This document shows, piece after piece, positions 42,403 through 50,904 of a stretch of DNA of 64,000 nt. The notes beneath the pieces are model-generated. The model was not told the origin of the DNA. It saw only the letters and a program-made list of their open reading frames with translations, and ran no database searches. Each line of letters begins with the position of its first letter. Position 1 is the stretch's first letter. Position numbers and translations under genes: made by a program. The DNA is from Ornithomonoglobus_A sp045649025 (lineage in GTDB: Bacteria; Bacillota; Clostridia; UBA1381): positions 1 through 64,000 of the forward strand of contig JAZRPB010000003.1 in assembly GCA_045649025.1 (NCBI GenBank), in the 5' to 3' direction.

Positions 42403-42947
42403 ATACAGCAAACAAGCTTACAATCCTACGAATAATATTAGTGCCGATTTTTATGATTCTTCTTCTTTTAGAGTCCACAGCAATGCACTATGCAGCGATG
42501 GCGGTGTTTATTATTGCATCGCTTACCGATATGCTCGATGGAAAAATAGCAAGAAAATATAACCAGATAACTAATTTTGGCAAGTTTATGGACCCACTGG
42601 CAGATAAAATGCTTACAACTGCTGCATTTTTGGTGTTTATGGAGCAGGGAATAATAAATTCATGGGCAATACTCATAATTCTTGTTCGTGAATTTATGGT
42701 TTCGGGAATACGATTAAGTGCCGCAAGCGAGGGCATTGTTATTGCCGCATCATTCTGGGGCAAGTTCAAAACAGTGTCGCAAATGGTGGCAATAATTGCA
42801 ACAATTCTTATTACTAATCTTACATTCATTCCACAAGTTACAGCAATTGCAATTTCTGCTGTATGTATATGGATAAGTATAGTATTCACCGTAATATCGG
42901 GAGTGGAATATGTAGCAAAGAATATAGGCTGTCTAAAAATGAAATAA
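42399..42947 (+). CDS. pgsA: CDP-diacylglycerol-glycerol-3-phosphate 3-phosphatidyltransferase
   Basis: 182 residues with several membrane helices and the CDP-alcohol phosphotransferase motif DMLDGKIARKYNQITNFGKFMDPLADK, written here in parts: DMLDGKIAR, then GKFMDPLADK. It makes phosphatidylglycerophosphate. ATG overlaps the rimO stop (ATGA). It is the last gene of the tight HD-recX-rimO-pgsA unit. Confidence 0.95.
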   Translation: MNTANKLTILRIILVPIFMILLLLESTAMHYAAMAVFIIASLTDMLDGKIARKYNQITNFGKFMDPLADKMLTTAAFLVFMEQGIINSWAILIILVREFMVSGIRLSAASEGIVIAASFWGKFKTVSQMVAIIATILITNLTFIPQVTAIAISAVCIWISIVFTVISGVEYVAKNIGCLKMK

Positions 42948-42961
42948 GGGTATGCTTGGAT

Positions 42962-43087
42962 AAAATTGCTTATCTCACCATTTTTTATTCGGGGCGGTAT
43001 ACCCGGATACAGCACCCGAATTTCAAAACGGCAATCTAAACAATTTTATCTCAAGCATCGAATAATAGGATAAAATTGCTTATCTCA
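42962..43087 (+). repeat. 85-nt palindromic repeat copy D plus a second left end
   Basis: The full copy, 42962-43047, has AAAATTGCTTATCTCACC and GGCAATCTAAACAATTTT ends. A left end (AAAATTGCTTATCTCA) recurs at 43072, 25 nt after the full copy. Both left ends carry GCTTATC where the other families have GTCCATC, so paired ends changed together. Confidence 0.75.
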
Positions 43088-43112
43088 ATATCAAAAAAGG
43101 AGAATACATAAA

Positions 43113-43733
43113 ATGAATATAAAATTCGACGAAAAGGGACTTGTAACAGCAGTTGTGCAGCACGCAAAAACGGGTGAGGTTTTAATGGTTGCATATATGA
43201 ACCAAGAAACTCTTGATATGACAATAGAAACAAAGAAAGCAACATTTTGGTCACGCAGCAGACAAGAGGTATGGGTTAAGGGTGCAACCTCGGGAAACTA
43301 TCTTAATGTTACAGAAATTCTTGTTGATTGCGACGAGGATTGTCTTTTAATAAAAGCAATACCCGAGGGAAGTGCATGCCACACAGGCAAGAGAAGCTGT
43401 TTTTATAGAAAAATAGAAGATGGCGAAGAAAAGGAAATAGAACTCACAGAGGATTTATCATACATATTAAAGGAAGAGGAACAAACAATAATCGACAGAA
43501 AAAAATCACCTCAAGAGGGAAGCTACACAAACTACCTCTTTGATAAAGGTGACGATAAAATCTTAAAGAAGGTTGGCGAAGAAGCTGCCGAAGTAGTAAT
43601 TGCAGGTAAAAACCGCGACAAAGATGAAATCAAATACGAGGTTGCCGACCTTATGTATCACTTAAGTGTTATGCTGGTGCATAATGATATGAGGTGGGAA
43701 GATATATATGAGGAAATAAAAAACCGAAAGTAA
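43113..43733 (+). CDS. hisIE: Bifunctional phosphoribosyl-AMP cyclohydrolase / phosphoribosyl-ATP pyrophosphatase
   Basis: 206 residues. The N-terminal HisI half has MVAYMNQETLDMT, TFWSRSRQEVW and the metal Cys cluster DCDEDCLL...GSACHTGKRSCFY. The C-terminal HisE half has YTNYLFDKGDDKILKKVGEEAAEVVIA and YEVADLMYHL. It catalyses steps two and three of histidine synthesis. No other his gene is nearby. RBS AAAAGGAGAA. Confidence 0.96.
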   Translation: MNIKFDEKGLVTAVVQHAKTGEVLMVAYMNQETLDMTIETKKATFWSRSRQEVWVKGATSGNYLNVTEILVDCDEDCLLIKAIPEGSACHTGKRSCFYRKIEDGEEKEIELTEDLSYILKEEEQTIIDRKKSPQEGSYTNYLFDKGDDKILKKVGEEAAEVVIAGKNRDKDEIKYEVADLMYHLSVMLVHNDMRWEDIYEEIKNRK

Positions 43734-43746
43734 AAGTTTTTTAGAA

Positions 43747-43890
43747 AAAATTGCCCATCTTGCCATTTTTTGTATGGGGCGGTATACCAGATACAGCACC
43801 CATACATCAAAATAGCAATCTGAACAATTTTTTACAAAAACGAACAACAAGAGAAATTGTCCATCTCACCATTTTTCATTCGGGATGCAA
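43747..43890 (+). repeat. 85-nt palindromic repeat copy E plus a second left half
   Basis: The full copy is 43747-43832 (AAAATTGCCCATCTTGCC ... AGCAATCTGAACAATTTT). A left half, AAATTGTCCATCTCACC...CATTCGGG, starts at 43853, 21 nt after it. It follows hisIE. Confidence 0.75.
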
Positions 43891-43953
43891 GTTGTCCGTT
43901 CTGCATCATTTTCTCTATGTCCTTGAGGAAACTGCATTAAACAAACAAAAATA

Positions 43954-43993
43954 AAAAAACTCTGTCACACATATTCGAGTAACAGAGTTTTTG
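43954..43993. terminator. Bidirectional terminator between hisIE and the rhuM-like gene
   Basis: AAAAAACTCTGT pairs with ACAGAGTTTTT, with a 16-nt loop, between convergent genes. Confidence 0.75.
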
Positions 43994-43996
43994 TTT

Positions 43997-44998
43997 TTAG
44001 TTATCTTTTTTATTTGATGCCTTATCATCAAGCATCTTTATTGTTTCTAAATATGCTTTTTCAACCTCGGTCAATGTCTTTTCCTGATACTTTCTGTATT
44101 CTGCCATTGCTTTTTCCATAGCTTGTTCATGACTGATTTTGCCTGCATCGGTTAAAAGCTTTTCGCCTGTGGAACCTAAAATATTATCAAGTTGGGTTAT
44201 GTAGTCATTCATATACATCGGTCTTTTTCTCATAGCCTGAATTTCTGCAAAATCAAAATATCCCGAAACCAAGTTATTTAAAACCTTTAATTCATCTGCT
44301 TCAAGGTAGTTTTTTGCAATCTTTACATCCTTTGCAGTTGGAATATTGCCCTCAAATGATGTTAATCCCATAAACGGCTTTTCACTGTCTGCTCGCTCAT
44401 AAATAACCTCGGCAGCGGTATGACCGTGTGCGGCAAAATGTAATTTATTCTGCACAATTTTGAAAAAAGTTATCGACTCAGTGCTTTTGGGGTCATAATC
44501 AACGCTTGTTGCATACAAATCAAGCACCTGACGATAAAGTACTTTTTCGGAGGAACGAATATCTCTTATTCTGTCAAGGAGCTCTTTCCAATAGTTTCCG
44601 CCACCTAGGTTTTTCAGGCGTTCATCATCTATTGTAAAGCCTTTTATCATATATTCCTTAATTCGTTCAGTTGCCCATTGACGGAAATGTGTCCCGACAA
44701 TGGATTTTACACGATAGCCGACTGATATAATAACATCAAGGTTGTAGTAGTCAACCTGATATGTTTTTCCGTCTGCGGCAGTTGTTGCAAAATTTGCAAC
44801 AACTGAATCGCGTGTTAATTCGCCTTCTTCAAAAATGTTTTTAATATGCCTTGATATAGTTGACTTGTTTCGGTCAAAAAGGTCTGCCATTTGGTCCAAT
44901 GTAAGCCAAACGGTTTCATTTTTCATTTTAACATCAATCTTTGTTAATCCGTTTTCTTCTTGGTAAATTATAATCTCACCGTTATTAAAATCATTCAT
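43997..44998 (-). CDS. RhuM family protein
   Basis: 333 residues. The N-terminal HTH-like part (VWLTLDQMADLFDRNKSTISRHIKNI) and the core VGYRVKSIVGTHFRQWATERIKEY, then LHFAAHGHTAAEVI, match the RhuM family, often found in pathogenicity and mobile islands. The molecular function is not established; AHGHTAAE resembles a Fic/Doc-type neighbourhood motif. Start is ATG 44998 after AAGGAAT; a TTG two codons earlier is possible. It is at the end of the minus-strand run and may be acquired. Confidence 0.8.
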   Translation of the reverse strand: MNDFNNGEIIIYQEENGLTKIDVKMKNETVWLTLDQMADLFDRNKSTISRHIKNIFEEGELTRDSVVANFATTAADGKTYQVDYYNLDVIISVGYRVKSIVGTHFRQWATERIKEYMIKGFTIDDERLKNLGGGNYWKELLDRIRDIRSSEKVLYRQVLDLYATSVDYDPKSTESITFFKIVQNKLHFAAHGHTAAEVIYERADSEKPFMGLTSFEGNIPTAKDVKIAKNYLEADELKVLNNLVSGYFDFAEIQAMRKRPMYMNDYITQLDNILGSTGEKLLTDAGKISHEQAMEKAMAEYRKYQEKTLTEVEKAYLETIKMLDDKASNKKDN

Positions 44999-45018
44999 AA
45001 TCAAAATTCCTTTTGTTG

Positions 45019-45594
45019 TTATACCTCTGAATGAGGCAAATTATTTGCAAGTTCTGTAAACCTATTTATAAATCTCGAATACTTACCCATCGATTTTTCT
45101 TTAAACTCAACACCAAGCTCTTTCATTTCATCTAACAGTATAGGTGAGATTTCGCCTGTATATTCAAGCTCCACCTCATAATCCTCGCTATCAAAATACG
45201 TTGTGTAATCGAGGCAAATTTCGGTGTGGCTATCCCACATAAGTGAGTATCTTCTTGTGGTTGCACAGCCAAGTAAAAACACGTCTCCACCGTCTACGCC
45301 TGTTAATTCAAGCACATCTTTTGCTTCAAAAAAATCGGGAACAGCGTCTATTTCCTTTTCAGTTTCTTCGCATATCTGCAACGGACTGTCTGCATTGGTG
45401 TGCTTTTTTATCTGCAATTTAAAGGTATTATCAATTTCACGAACACGAAAGGTTACACCGTTTTCTTTTAAAACAGGAGTAAGTGAGCGGTAATAGTGGT
45501 TTGTTTGTGTAATTATTTTATCCCATTTATATGCGTGTTCAATTTTTTTAAAGGTATCATATGAAATAATACATTTTAATTCTGTTTCAAGCAT
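45019..45594 (-). CDS. CYTH-domain protein (triphosphatase-like)
   Basis: 191 residues of the CYTH fold: ETELKCII (the ExExK-type motif, here ETELK), FRVREIDNTFKLQIK, then YSLMWDSHTEICLDYTTYFDSEDYEVELEY. These tunnel-fold enzymes hydrolyse inorganic or thiamine triphosphate. It overlaps the zinc permease gene by 8 nt, so it is cotranscribed with the transporter, but no functional link is known. Confidence 0.85.
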   Translation of the reverse strand: MLETELKCIISYDTFKKIEHAYKWDKIITQTNHYYRSLTPVLKENGVTFRVREIDNTFKLQIKKHTNADSPLQICEETEKEIDAVPDFFEAKDVLELTGVDGGDVFLLGCATTRRYSLMWDSHTEICLDYTTYFDSEDYEVELEYTGEISPILLDEMKELGVEFKEKSMGKYSRFINRFTELANNLPHSEV

Positions 45595-46387
45595 TCTTTT
45601 TCCCTTTCAGCAATATAACAATAAGAGTAATAACTCCCAACAAAACAATTGTACCGCCAGGTCTTAAATCAAGATAGAACGACAATACAAGCCCAAAAAG
45701 AGTAAAGCAAAGTGCAAGCGCAATTGAGATTTTAAACATTGCGGCATAGCTTTTTGCCACGCTCATTGCACACGCAACAGGTATCACAAGCAGTGATGAA
45801 ACCATAAGTGCACCAACTGCACGTGAAGCGGCGGCAACTGTTAGTGCGGTTAAAAGCATAACGGTAAAGTTTATTGCTTTAACGGGCATACCCGAAAGGG
45901 ACGCCGCCTCCTCATCAAAGGCGATAAAAAACAGCTCCTTATACAGTAAGCGTGAAACAACTATTACAATAACGCCCAATATTAAGGTTATGTATAATTC
46001 AAAGTCGGAAATTGACACAATTGAACCAAACAGAAATCCGTTTAAATCAGATGAGCTTTTAACAAATCCTGAAAGCAGTGCACTTAAGCCAATGCCTGCC
46101 GACATAACAACAACAGGTGCAATTTCAGAATACGACTTTAAAAGTCCACGCAGACTTTCTATACCAAGCACGGCAAAAACAGAAAAGATAACCGCACCAA
46201 GTATGGGATTTATATTTAAAAGCAGACCTGTGCAAATTCCCGCAAGAGCAAAGTGTGAGGTTGCATCGCCAATTGCACTTAATCTCTTTAAAACGAGAGT
46301 TGTGCCAATACACGGAGCAATTATGCCAATCATAATTGCAACAATAAATGCCTTTATCATAAACGAGTAGGAAAATATATCAATCAT
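45587..46387 (-). CDS. znuB: Zinc/manganese ABC transporter permease
   Basis: 266 residues with about eight or nine membrane helices of the ABC-3 family (GIIAPCIGTTLVLKRLSAIGDATSHFALAG; RAVGALMVSSLLVIPVA). Start is ATG 46387 after AAGGAGAG, overlapping the ATPase gene by 8 nt. With the ATPase and the binding protein it forms a high-affinity zinc or manganese importer. The ion is not settled by sequence; zinc is favoured by the binding protein type. Confidence 0.9.
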   Translation of the reverse strand: MIDIFSYSFMIKAFIVAIMIGIIAPCIGTTLVLKRLSAIGDATSHFALAGICTGLLLNINPILGAVIFSVFAVLGIESLRGLLKSYSEIAPVVVMSAGIGLSALLSGFVKSSSDLNGFLFGSIVSISDFELYITLILGVIVIVVSRLLYKELFFIAFDEEAASLSGMPVKAINFTVMLLTALTVAAASRAVGALMVSSLLVIPVACAMSVAKSYAAMFKISIALALCFTLFGLVLSFYLDLRPGGTIVLLGVITLIVILLKGKKNA

Positions 46388-47120
46388 GGTGATGTGCTCT
46401 CCTTCCTGCGTATATTTCATTAACCTGTTCAAGCGACAACTCGTTTCGGTGCACAAACTCACCGTTACCGTGCGAGCAGAATATTAAAAGGCTTGATGCA
46501 GCACCCACAAGCGACGGCGTATCGTGATTTGTCATAACAATAGATATTCCTTTTTTATTTAAATCACAAATTAAAGACATAATCGCCTCGGCACTTGGTG
46601 CGTCTATTCCAACAACGGGCTCGTCCATAAACAGTAATTTTGGCTCTGATATGAGTGCACGTGCAATAAACACACGCTGTTGCTGTCCGCCCGATAAGCC
46701 GCCAATAAGCTTGTTTGCATAATCTGCCATTCCAACCTGTTCAAGAACATAGTTGCACAGTGCAAAGTCCTCTTTGGTATATTTTTTAAACAAACCCATT
46801 TTTGAATACAAATTTGCCATAACAACCTCTCTTACTGTTGCTCTAAAGGCTGTATTAAACGAGCTTGCCTTTTGCGAAACGTAGCCTATTTTATGGCGGT
46901 CAAAGCCGTTTTTTATATCTCTGCCAAAAAGTGTTATAGAGCCGCTTTGGAGTGGCAGCATACCAAGAATAAGCTTAATAAGAGTAGATTTTCCCGCACC
47001 GTTTGTTCCAATAATACCAAGAAAATCACCCTGCTCTAAATTAAAGCTGACATTTCGCAGAATGGGTGTGTCGTTATTCTTATATGAAAAGGACACATCG
47101 TTGACTTTAAGTATTTCCAT
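46380..47120 (-). CDS. znuC: Zinc/manganese ABC transporter ATPase
   Basis: 246 residues: Walker A GTNGAGKST, signature LSGGQQQR, Walker B LLFMDEPVVGID, and a C-terminal HRNELSLEQVNEIY...HHH tail seen in ZnuC/MntB-type ATPases. Start is ATG 47120, placed by GGAG at the end of the 179-nt element; frames open further upstream run through that element (PTYGGGMEIF) and are not coding. The GGAG of the element is its only ribosome site. Confidence 0.93.
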   Translation of the reverse strand: MEILKVNDVSFSYKNNDTPILRNVSFNLEQGDFLGIIGTNGAGKSTLIKLILGMLPLQSGSITLFGRDIKNGFDRHKIGYVSQKASSFNTAFRATVREVVMANLYSKMGLFKKYTKEDFALCNYVLEQVGMADYANKLIGGLSGGQQQRVFIARALISEPKLLFMDEPVVGIDAPSAEAIMSLICDLNKKGISIVMTNHDTPSLVGAASSLLIFCSHGNGEFVHRNELSLEQVNEIYAGRRAHHHD

Positions 47121-47299
47121 AAAAATCTCCATTCCGCCGCCATACGTCGGCACAAATAGCAATTAATTTTCTCTTATCCGTATGGCAAAGGAATGATAAG
47201 AGATTTTTTGCCCATGTGCGTTTTTGAGCGTACGCGAAAAAATTTCGCACGGGCAATTAAATTTGCCAAAGGCAATAACGTGAAAGGAACTTTCACGTT
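47121..47299 (-). promoter_or_regulatory. 179-nt structured intercistronic element, copy 2
   Basis: The reverse strand matches 5467-5645 over its whole length, roughly 88 % identical by eye, with the last 36 nt before the start codon identical. The first stem is AACGTGAAA/TTTCACGTT, and the second is TGCC/GGCA instead of CGCC/GGCG, a compensatory change. The CATTCC and GCCATAC loop segments and their partners near GGAG are all conserved. It fills the gap between znuA and znuC, ending at the znuC ATG. Confidence 0.65.
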
Positions 47300-47310
47300 A
47301 AGCCTCCGTA

Positions 47311-48165
47311 TCAGTTGTTGATTGAATTTACTATTGTGGTTATATTTTTCTCCATAGCAGAGAAATATCCGCCGTTATTGTTATCAACGTCAAGGGGGTC
47401 GAGCTCTAAAAGTTCAACGCCTGTTTCGGCTATAACGTTCTGTACAGATTTTGCATTTTCATTCGGTGATGTAAAGATATATTTAATATTGTTTTCCTTA
47501 ATAAAATCTATAACCTTTGCCATTTGCAACGGTGTGGGGTCGCCCTTGCCGTGTATGCCCTCAATTGCAAGCTGCTCCATACCAAGTTTTTTGCATAAAT
47601 GACCGTATGCACCGTGCGACACCACCATTGTATGCGAAGCGGTTTTTTCCTTTGCCGCCTTAATTTTTGCCTCTAATGCAAGCTCTTTTTCCTCTGCAAT
47701 AGCGTAATTTTGCTTGTAGTATTGAGCGTTTTGCGGATCTATTGCACAAAATGCATCGCAAAGCTTACTCATTTGATTGATTGCAATATCGGGATTAAGC
47801 CAGATGTGTGCATCCTCTGTTTTTGTAAGGTCTACACCGCCGTCTAATTCAAACGCAAAGCAATCTGCATTTGTTAGTGAATTTTCTATATCAACTGCCC
47901 ACCCATCAACTCCGCCTATGTAGATAAACAAATCGGCTTTTGTTAGCTTTGCCATTTGCGAGGCACTTATTTCAAAATTATGTGCATCGCCGTTGCCCGT
48001 TAGGTTTACCACCTCAACCTTATCGCCGCCAATTTGCCTTGCAAAATCCTCTAAAACGTAAAATGATGCAAAAACTTGCAGTTTATCGCTCCTCTCCTGT
48101 GTACAGGAGGGGATAAGAGCAATAATACATATTATAGAAATCAGAATTGATAATGTTTTTTTCAT
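47311..48165 (-). CDS. znuA: Zinc-binding lipoprotein of the ABC transporter
   Basis: 284 residues. The lipoprotein signal has Cys at about residue 21 (IALIPSC). Metal ligands of the A-1/TroA family are His in GDAHNFE, AHIWLNP and VSHGAYGHL, plus an acidic residue in SPNENAK. It has no long His-rich loop. The first gene of the zinc operon, 63 nt after polA with no clear terminator between, so some read-through is possible. No Zur box was recognised. Confidence 0.92.
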   Translation of the reverse strand: MKKTLSILISIICIIALIPSCTQERSDKLQVFASFYVLEDFARQIGGDKVEVVNLTGNGDAHNFEISASQMAKLTKADLFIYIGGVDGWAVDIENSLTNADCFAFELDGGVDLTKTEDAHIWLNPDIAINQMSKLCDAFCAIDPQNAQYYKQNYAIAEEKELALEAKIKAAKEKTASHTMVVSHGAYGHLCKKLGMEQLAIEGIHGKGDPTPLQMAKVIDFIKENNIKYIFTSPNENAKSVQNVIAETGVELLELDPLDVDNNNGGYFSAMEKNITTIVNSINN

Positions 48166-48228
48166 AGTAAAATTCCTTTTATTTTAGAATAATGCTGCAA
48201 GTGTGCAAGATGGATATTTTTTTAAATG

Positions 48229-50844
48229 TTATTTGGTGTCAAACCAAGAATGTCCTTGTGCCATATCTATGGTTAGTGGCACTTTTAACTCCATTGCACC
48301 CTCCATCTCCTCTTTCAAAATCTCTTTTACCTTATCCAACTCGTTGAGTGCTGCTTCCACAATAAGCTCGTCGTGTACTTGTAAAATAAGACGTGATTTC
48401 ATATTTTCGCTTATAAGACGTTGGTCTACCTTCACCATTGCAAGCTTTATAATATCTGCCGCACTGCCCTGTATGGGTGCATTTAATGCAACTCTTTCTC
48501 CAAAGCTTCGCACCTGGAAATTAGACGATTTCAGCTCGGGAATATAACGCACTCTGTTCATTATGGTTTTTACCTTGCCGTCTTGCTTTGCCTGTTCCTT
48601 GATTTTTGTCATATAATCACGAACACCGCTGTATTTATCAAGGTAATTATTTATATACTCATCTGCCTGTTTAACGCTTATCTTCAAATCCTGTGCAAGT
48701 GAGAATGAGCCCATTCCGTATACAATACCAAAATTAATAGCCTTTGCACTTCGTCTTTGTTCGGGGGTAACCTCTAAAACATCAACATTAAATACTTTTG
48801 CTGCAGTTACAGTATGAATATCCTCACCGCTTAAAAAGGCATTTATCATATTTTCGTCGTTTGCGATAGATGCCAAAACTCTTAATTCTATTTGCGAATA
48901 GTCGGCATCAACAAGAGTATACCCCTCCTGTGCAACAAACATCTTGCGTATTTCCCTGCCTAATTCGGTTCTTACGGGGATATTTTGCAAATTCGGTTCT
49001 GTGGACGAAATTCTGCCTGTTGCGGTAACGGTCTGGTTAAATATTGAGTGTAAACGTCCTGTTTTTTTGGATATAAGCGGTAATAAGCCGTCGCAATATG
49101 TGCTCTTAAGCTTTGCAAGATGACGGTATTCCAATATTTTATTTATAATCGGGTGTGAACTAACAAGCTTTTCTAAAACCGAAACACTTGTTGAGTATCC
49201 CGATTTTGTCTTTTTGCCGTTCTTTAGACCAAGCTTGCCAAATAATATTTCGCCAAGCTGTTTTGGTGAATTAATGTTAAATTCCTCGCCTGCATCGGCG
49301 TAGATTTCGTTGGTTAGTGTTTGTAATTGTGTATTTAACACCTGTGAAAATTGTGAGAGTGCGTCGCCGTCCACCAAAAAACCACGCATTTGCATATTTG
49401 CAAGCACACGTGTAAGAGGCATTTCCACATTTGTATACAGTTCATTTTGTCCGTTCTCGGATATGATTGCCTTTAGCTTTTGATTTAAAAGATACAGTGC
49501 ATAGGCACTTTTTGCAATATATTCATCGTCGCCCTCGTCGTCTGCATCAAAAAGCGACAGTTGATTTTCGCTCTTGTTTATAAGCTCTGTTTTTAAATAT
49601 TCAACACAAAGCTTTTCAATTGTGTATTCACTTCGCGACGGATCTGCAAGATATGCACTTATGCAAACATCATCGCACACATTCTCCAACGCAGAAATAC
49701 CATTAAGATTTATAATATCATTTTTTATATCAAAGCCAACAAGCCCTCTGCATTCAAAGAGCTTTTTTGCTTCATTTTCAAATTGTGCGTTATTGTTTAA
49801 AACATACGATGCCTTTCCATCGCTGACACATAGTCCGATAAGGCTGTTGTTATTATCGTATTTTGTTATATATGCCATATTATCGCATGGGGGAAGAGTA
49901 TCAACCGTCTTTATTTCAAGCGAGCCGAAAACGTCCTGATAGGTGGTGTCGGCGTGCTTTACGGTATCTAATTCAAAACGGCGGATTATTGAATTTAGCT
50001 CTAATTTCTTTAAAAGCTCATAAAAATCCTCCGATGCTTGCTCCTTAACAGATGTAAAAACACATTTTTCCACATCAAATTCAATCGGCACATTGCAATC
50101 TATGGTTGCAAGCGTTTTTGAAAGGAAGGCACTTTCTTTGCCGTCCTTTAGCTTTTGCAGGGTTGCACCCTTTTGACCACAGTTATCAATATTTTCATAC
50201 AGGCTTTCAACAGAGCCGTTTTCTATTATAAGCTTTGAGGCGGTTTTCTCACCAATTCCCTTAACTCCTGGGATATTATCGGAGGCATCGCCCATAAGTG
50301 CCTTTAAATCTATAAATTGCTTTGGTGTAACACCGTATTTTTCAAAAACTGCGTCTGAATCATACACAATTGTTTCATTGTAGCCTTGCTTTGTTACTGT
50401 TAAAACAACCTTTGTTTTATCGGAGGCAAGCTGCAAATCGTCTTTATCGCCTGTGGCAATAAAGCACTCAATTCCACTTTCCTCGCAAAGTCTTGAAACA
50501 GTACCAATTATATCGTCTGCCTCGTAGCCCTCAATTTCAAAAAGGGGTATGTTCATAGCACGCACTGCCTCACGTGCAAGCGGCATTTGCTGCACAAGAC
50601 CATCGGGCATAGGCTTTCTTTGTGCCTTATAGCCATCATACATTTTATGACGGAAGGTGGGAGCTTTTAAGTCGAAAGCTGCACACACATAGTCGGGCTT
50701 ATAGGTATCTATAAGCTTGCCAAACATAGAAAGAAAGCCATATATGGCATTGGTTTGAGTGCCGTCGGAGGCACTTAAATATCTAACGCCGTAATAGGCA
50801 CGGTTTATTATACTGTTAGAATCAAGAATGAGTAGCTTTTTCAT
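48229..50844 (-). CDS. polA: DNA polymerase I
   Basis: 871 residues. The 5'-3' exonuclease domain (about 1-290) has FDLKAPTFRHKMYDGYKAQR and GVKGIGEKTA. The middle domain (about 300-460) lacks an obvious set of proofreading acidic residues. The polymerase domain has DADYSQIELRVLA, RRSAKAINFGIVYGMG and the C-terminal QVHDELIVE. It fills gaps and removes primers. GGAAGG precedes the ATG. Confidence 0.97.
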   Translation of the reverse strand: MKKLLILDSNSIINRAYYGVRYLSASDGTQTNAIYGFLSMFGKLIDTYKPDYVCAAFDLKAPTFRHKMYDGYKAQRKPMPDGLVQQMPLAREAVRAMNIPLFEIEGYEADDIIGTVSRLCEESGIECFIATGDKDDLQLASDKTKVVLTVTKQGYNETIVYDSDAVFEKYGVTPKQFIDLKALMGDASDNIPGVKGIGEKTASKLIIENGSVESLYENIDNCGQKGATLQKLKDGKESAFLSKTLATIDCNVPIEFDVEKCVFTSVKEQASEDFYELLKKLELNSIIRRFELDTVKHADTTYQDVFGSLEIKTVDTLPPCDNMAYITKYDNNNSLIGLCVSDGKASYVLNNNAQFENEAKKLFECRGLVGFDIKNDIINLNGISALENVCDDVCISAYLADPSRSEYTIEKLCVEYLKTELINKSENQLSLFDADDEGDDEYIAKSAYALYLLNQKLKAIISENGQNELYTNVEMPLTRVLANMQMRGFLVDGDALSQFSQVLNTQLQTLTNEIYADAGEEFNINSPKQLGEILFGKLGLKNGKKTKSGYSTSVSVLEKLVSSHPIINKILEYRHLAKLKSTYCDGLLPLISKKTGRLHSIFNQTVTATGRISSTEPNLQNIPVRTELGREIRKMFVAQEGYTLVDADYSQIELRVLASIANDENMINAFLSGEDIHTVTAAKVFNVDVLEVTPEQRRSAKAINFGIVYGMGSFSLAQDLKISVKQADEYINNYLDKYSGVRDYMTKIKEQAKQDGKVKTIMNRVRYIPELKSSNFQVRSFGERVALNAPIQGSAADIIKLAMVKVDQRLISENMKSRLILQVHDELIVEAALNELDKVKEILKEEMEGAMELKVPLTIDMAQGHSWFDTK

Positions 50845-50904
50845 TTATAGCTTTCCTTCCTATTTCGTATTTTTTACAACAATACACAGTCACAGAGAAT
50901 ACAA

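Noticed and set aside
43051..43254. Small minus-strand ORFs in repeat-filled gaps (also at 23875-24114, 35614-35862 and 43662-43850)
   Set aside because: They arise from the 85-nt repeats and overlap real genes on the other strand; they lack ribosome sites.
6367..43890. CRISPR array from repeated palindromes
   Set aside because: The copies are scattered, imperfect and not separated by regular spacers, and no cas genes are present.
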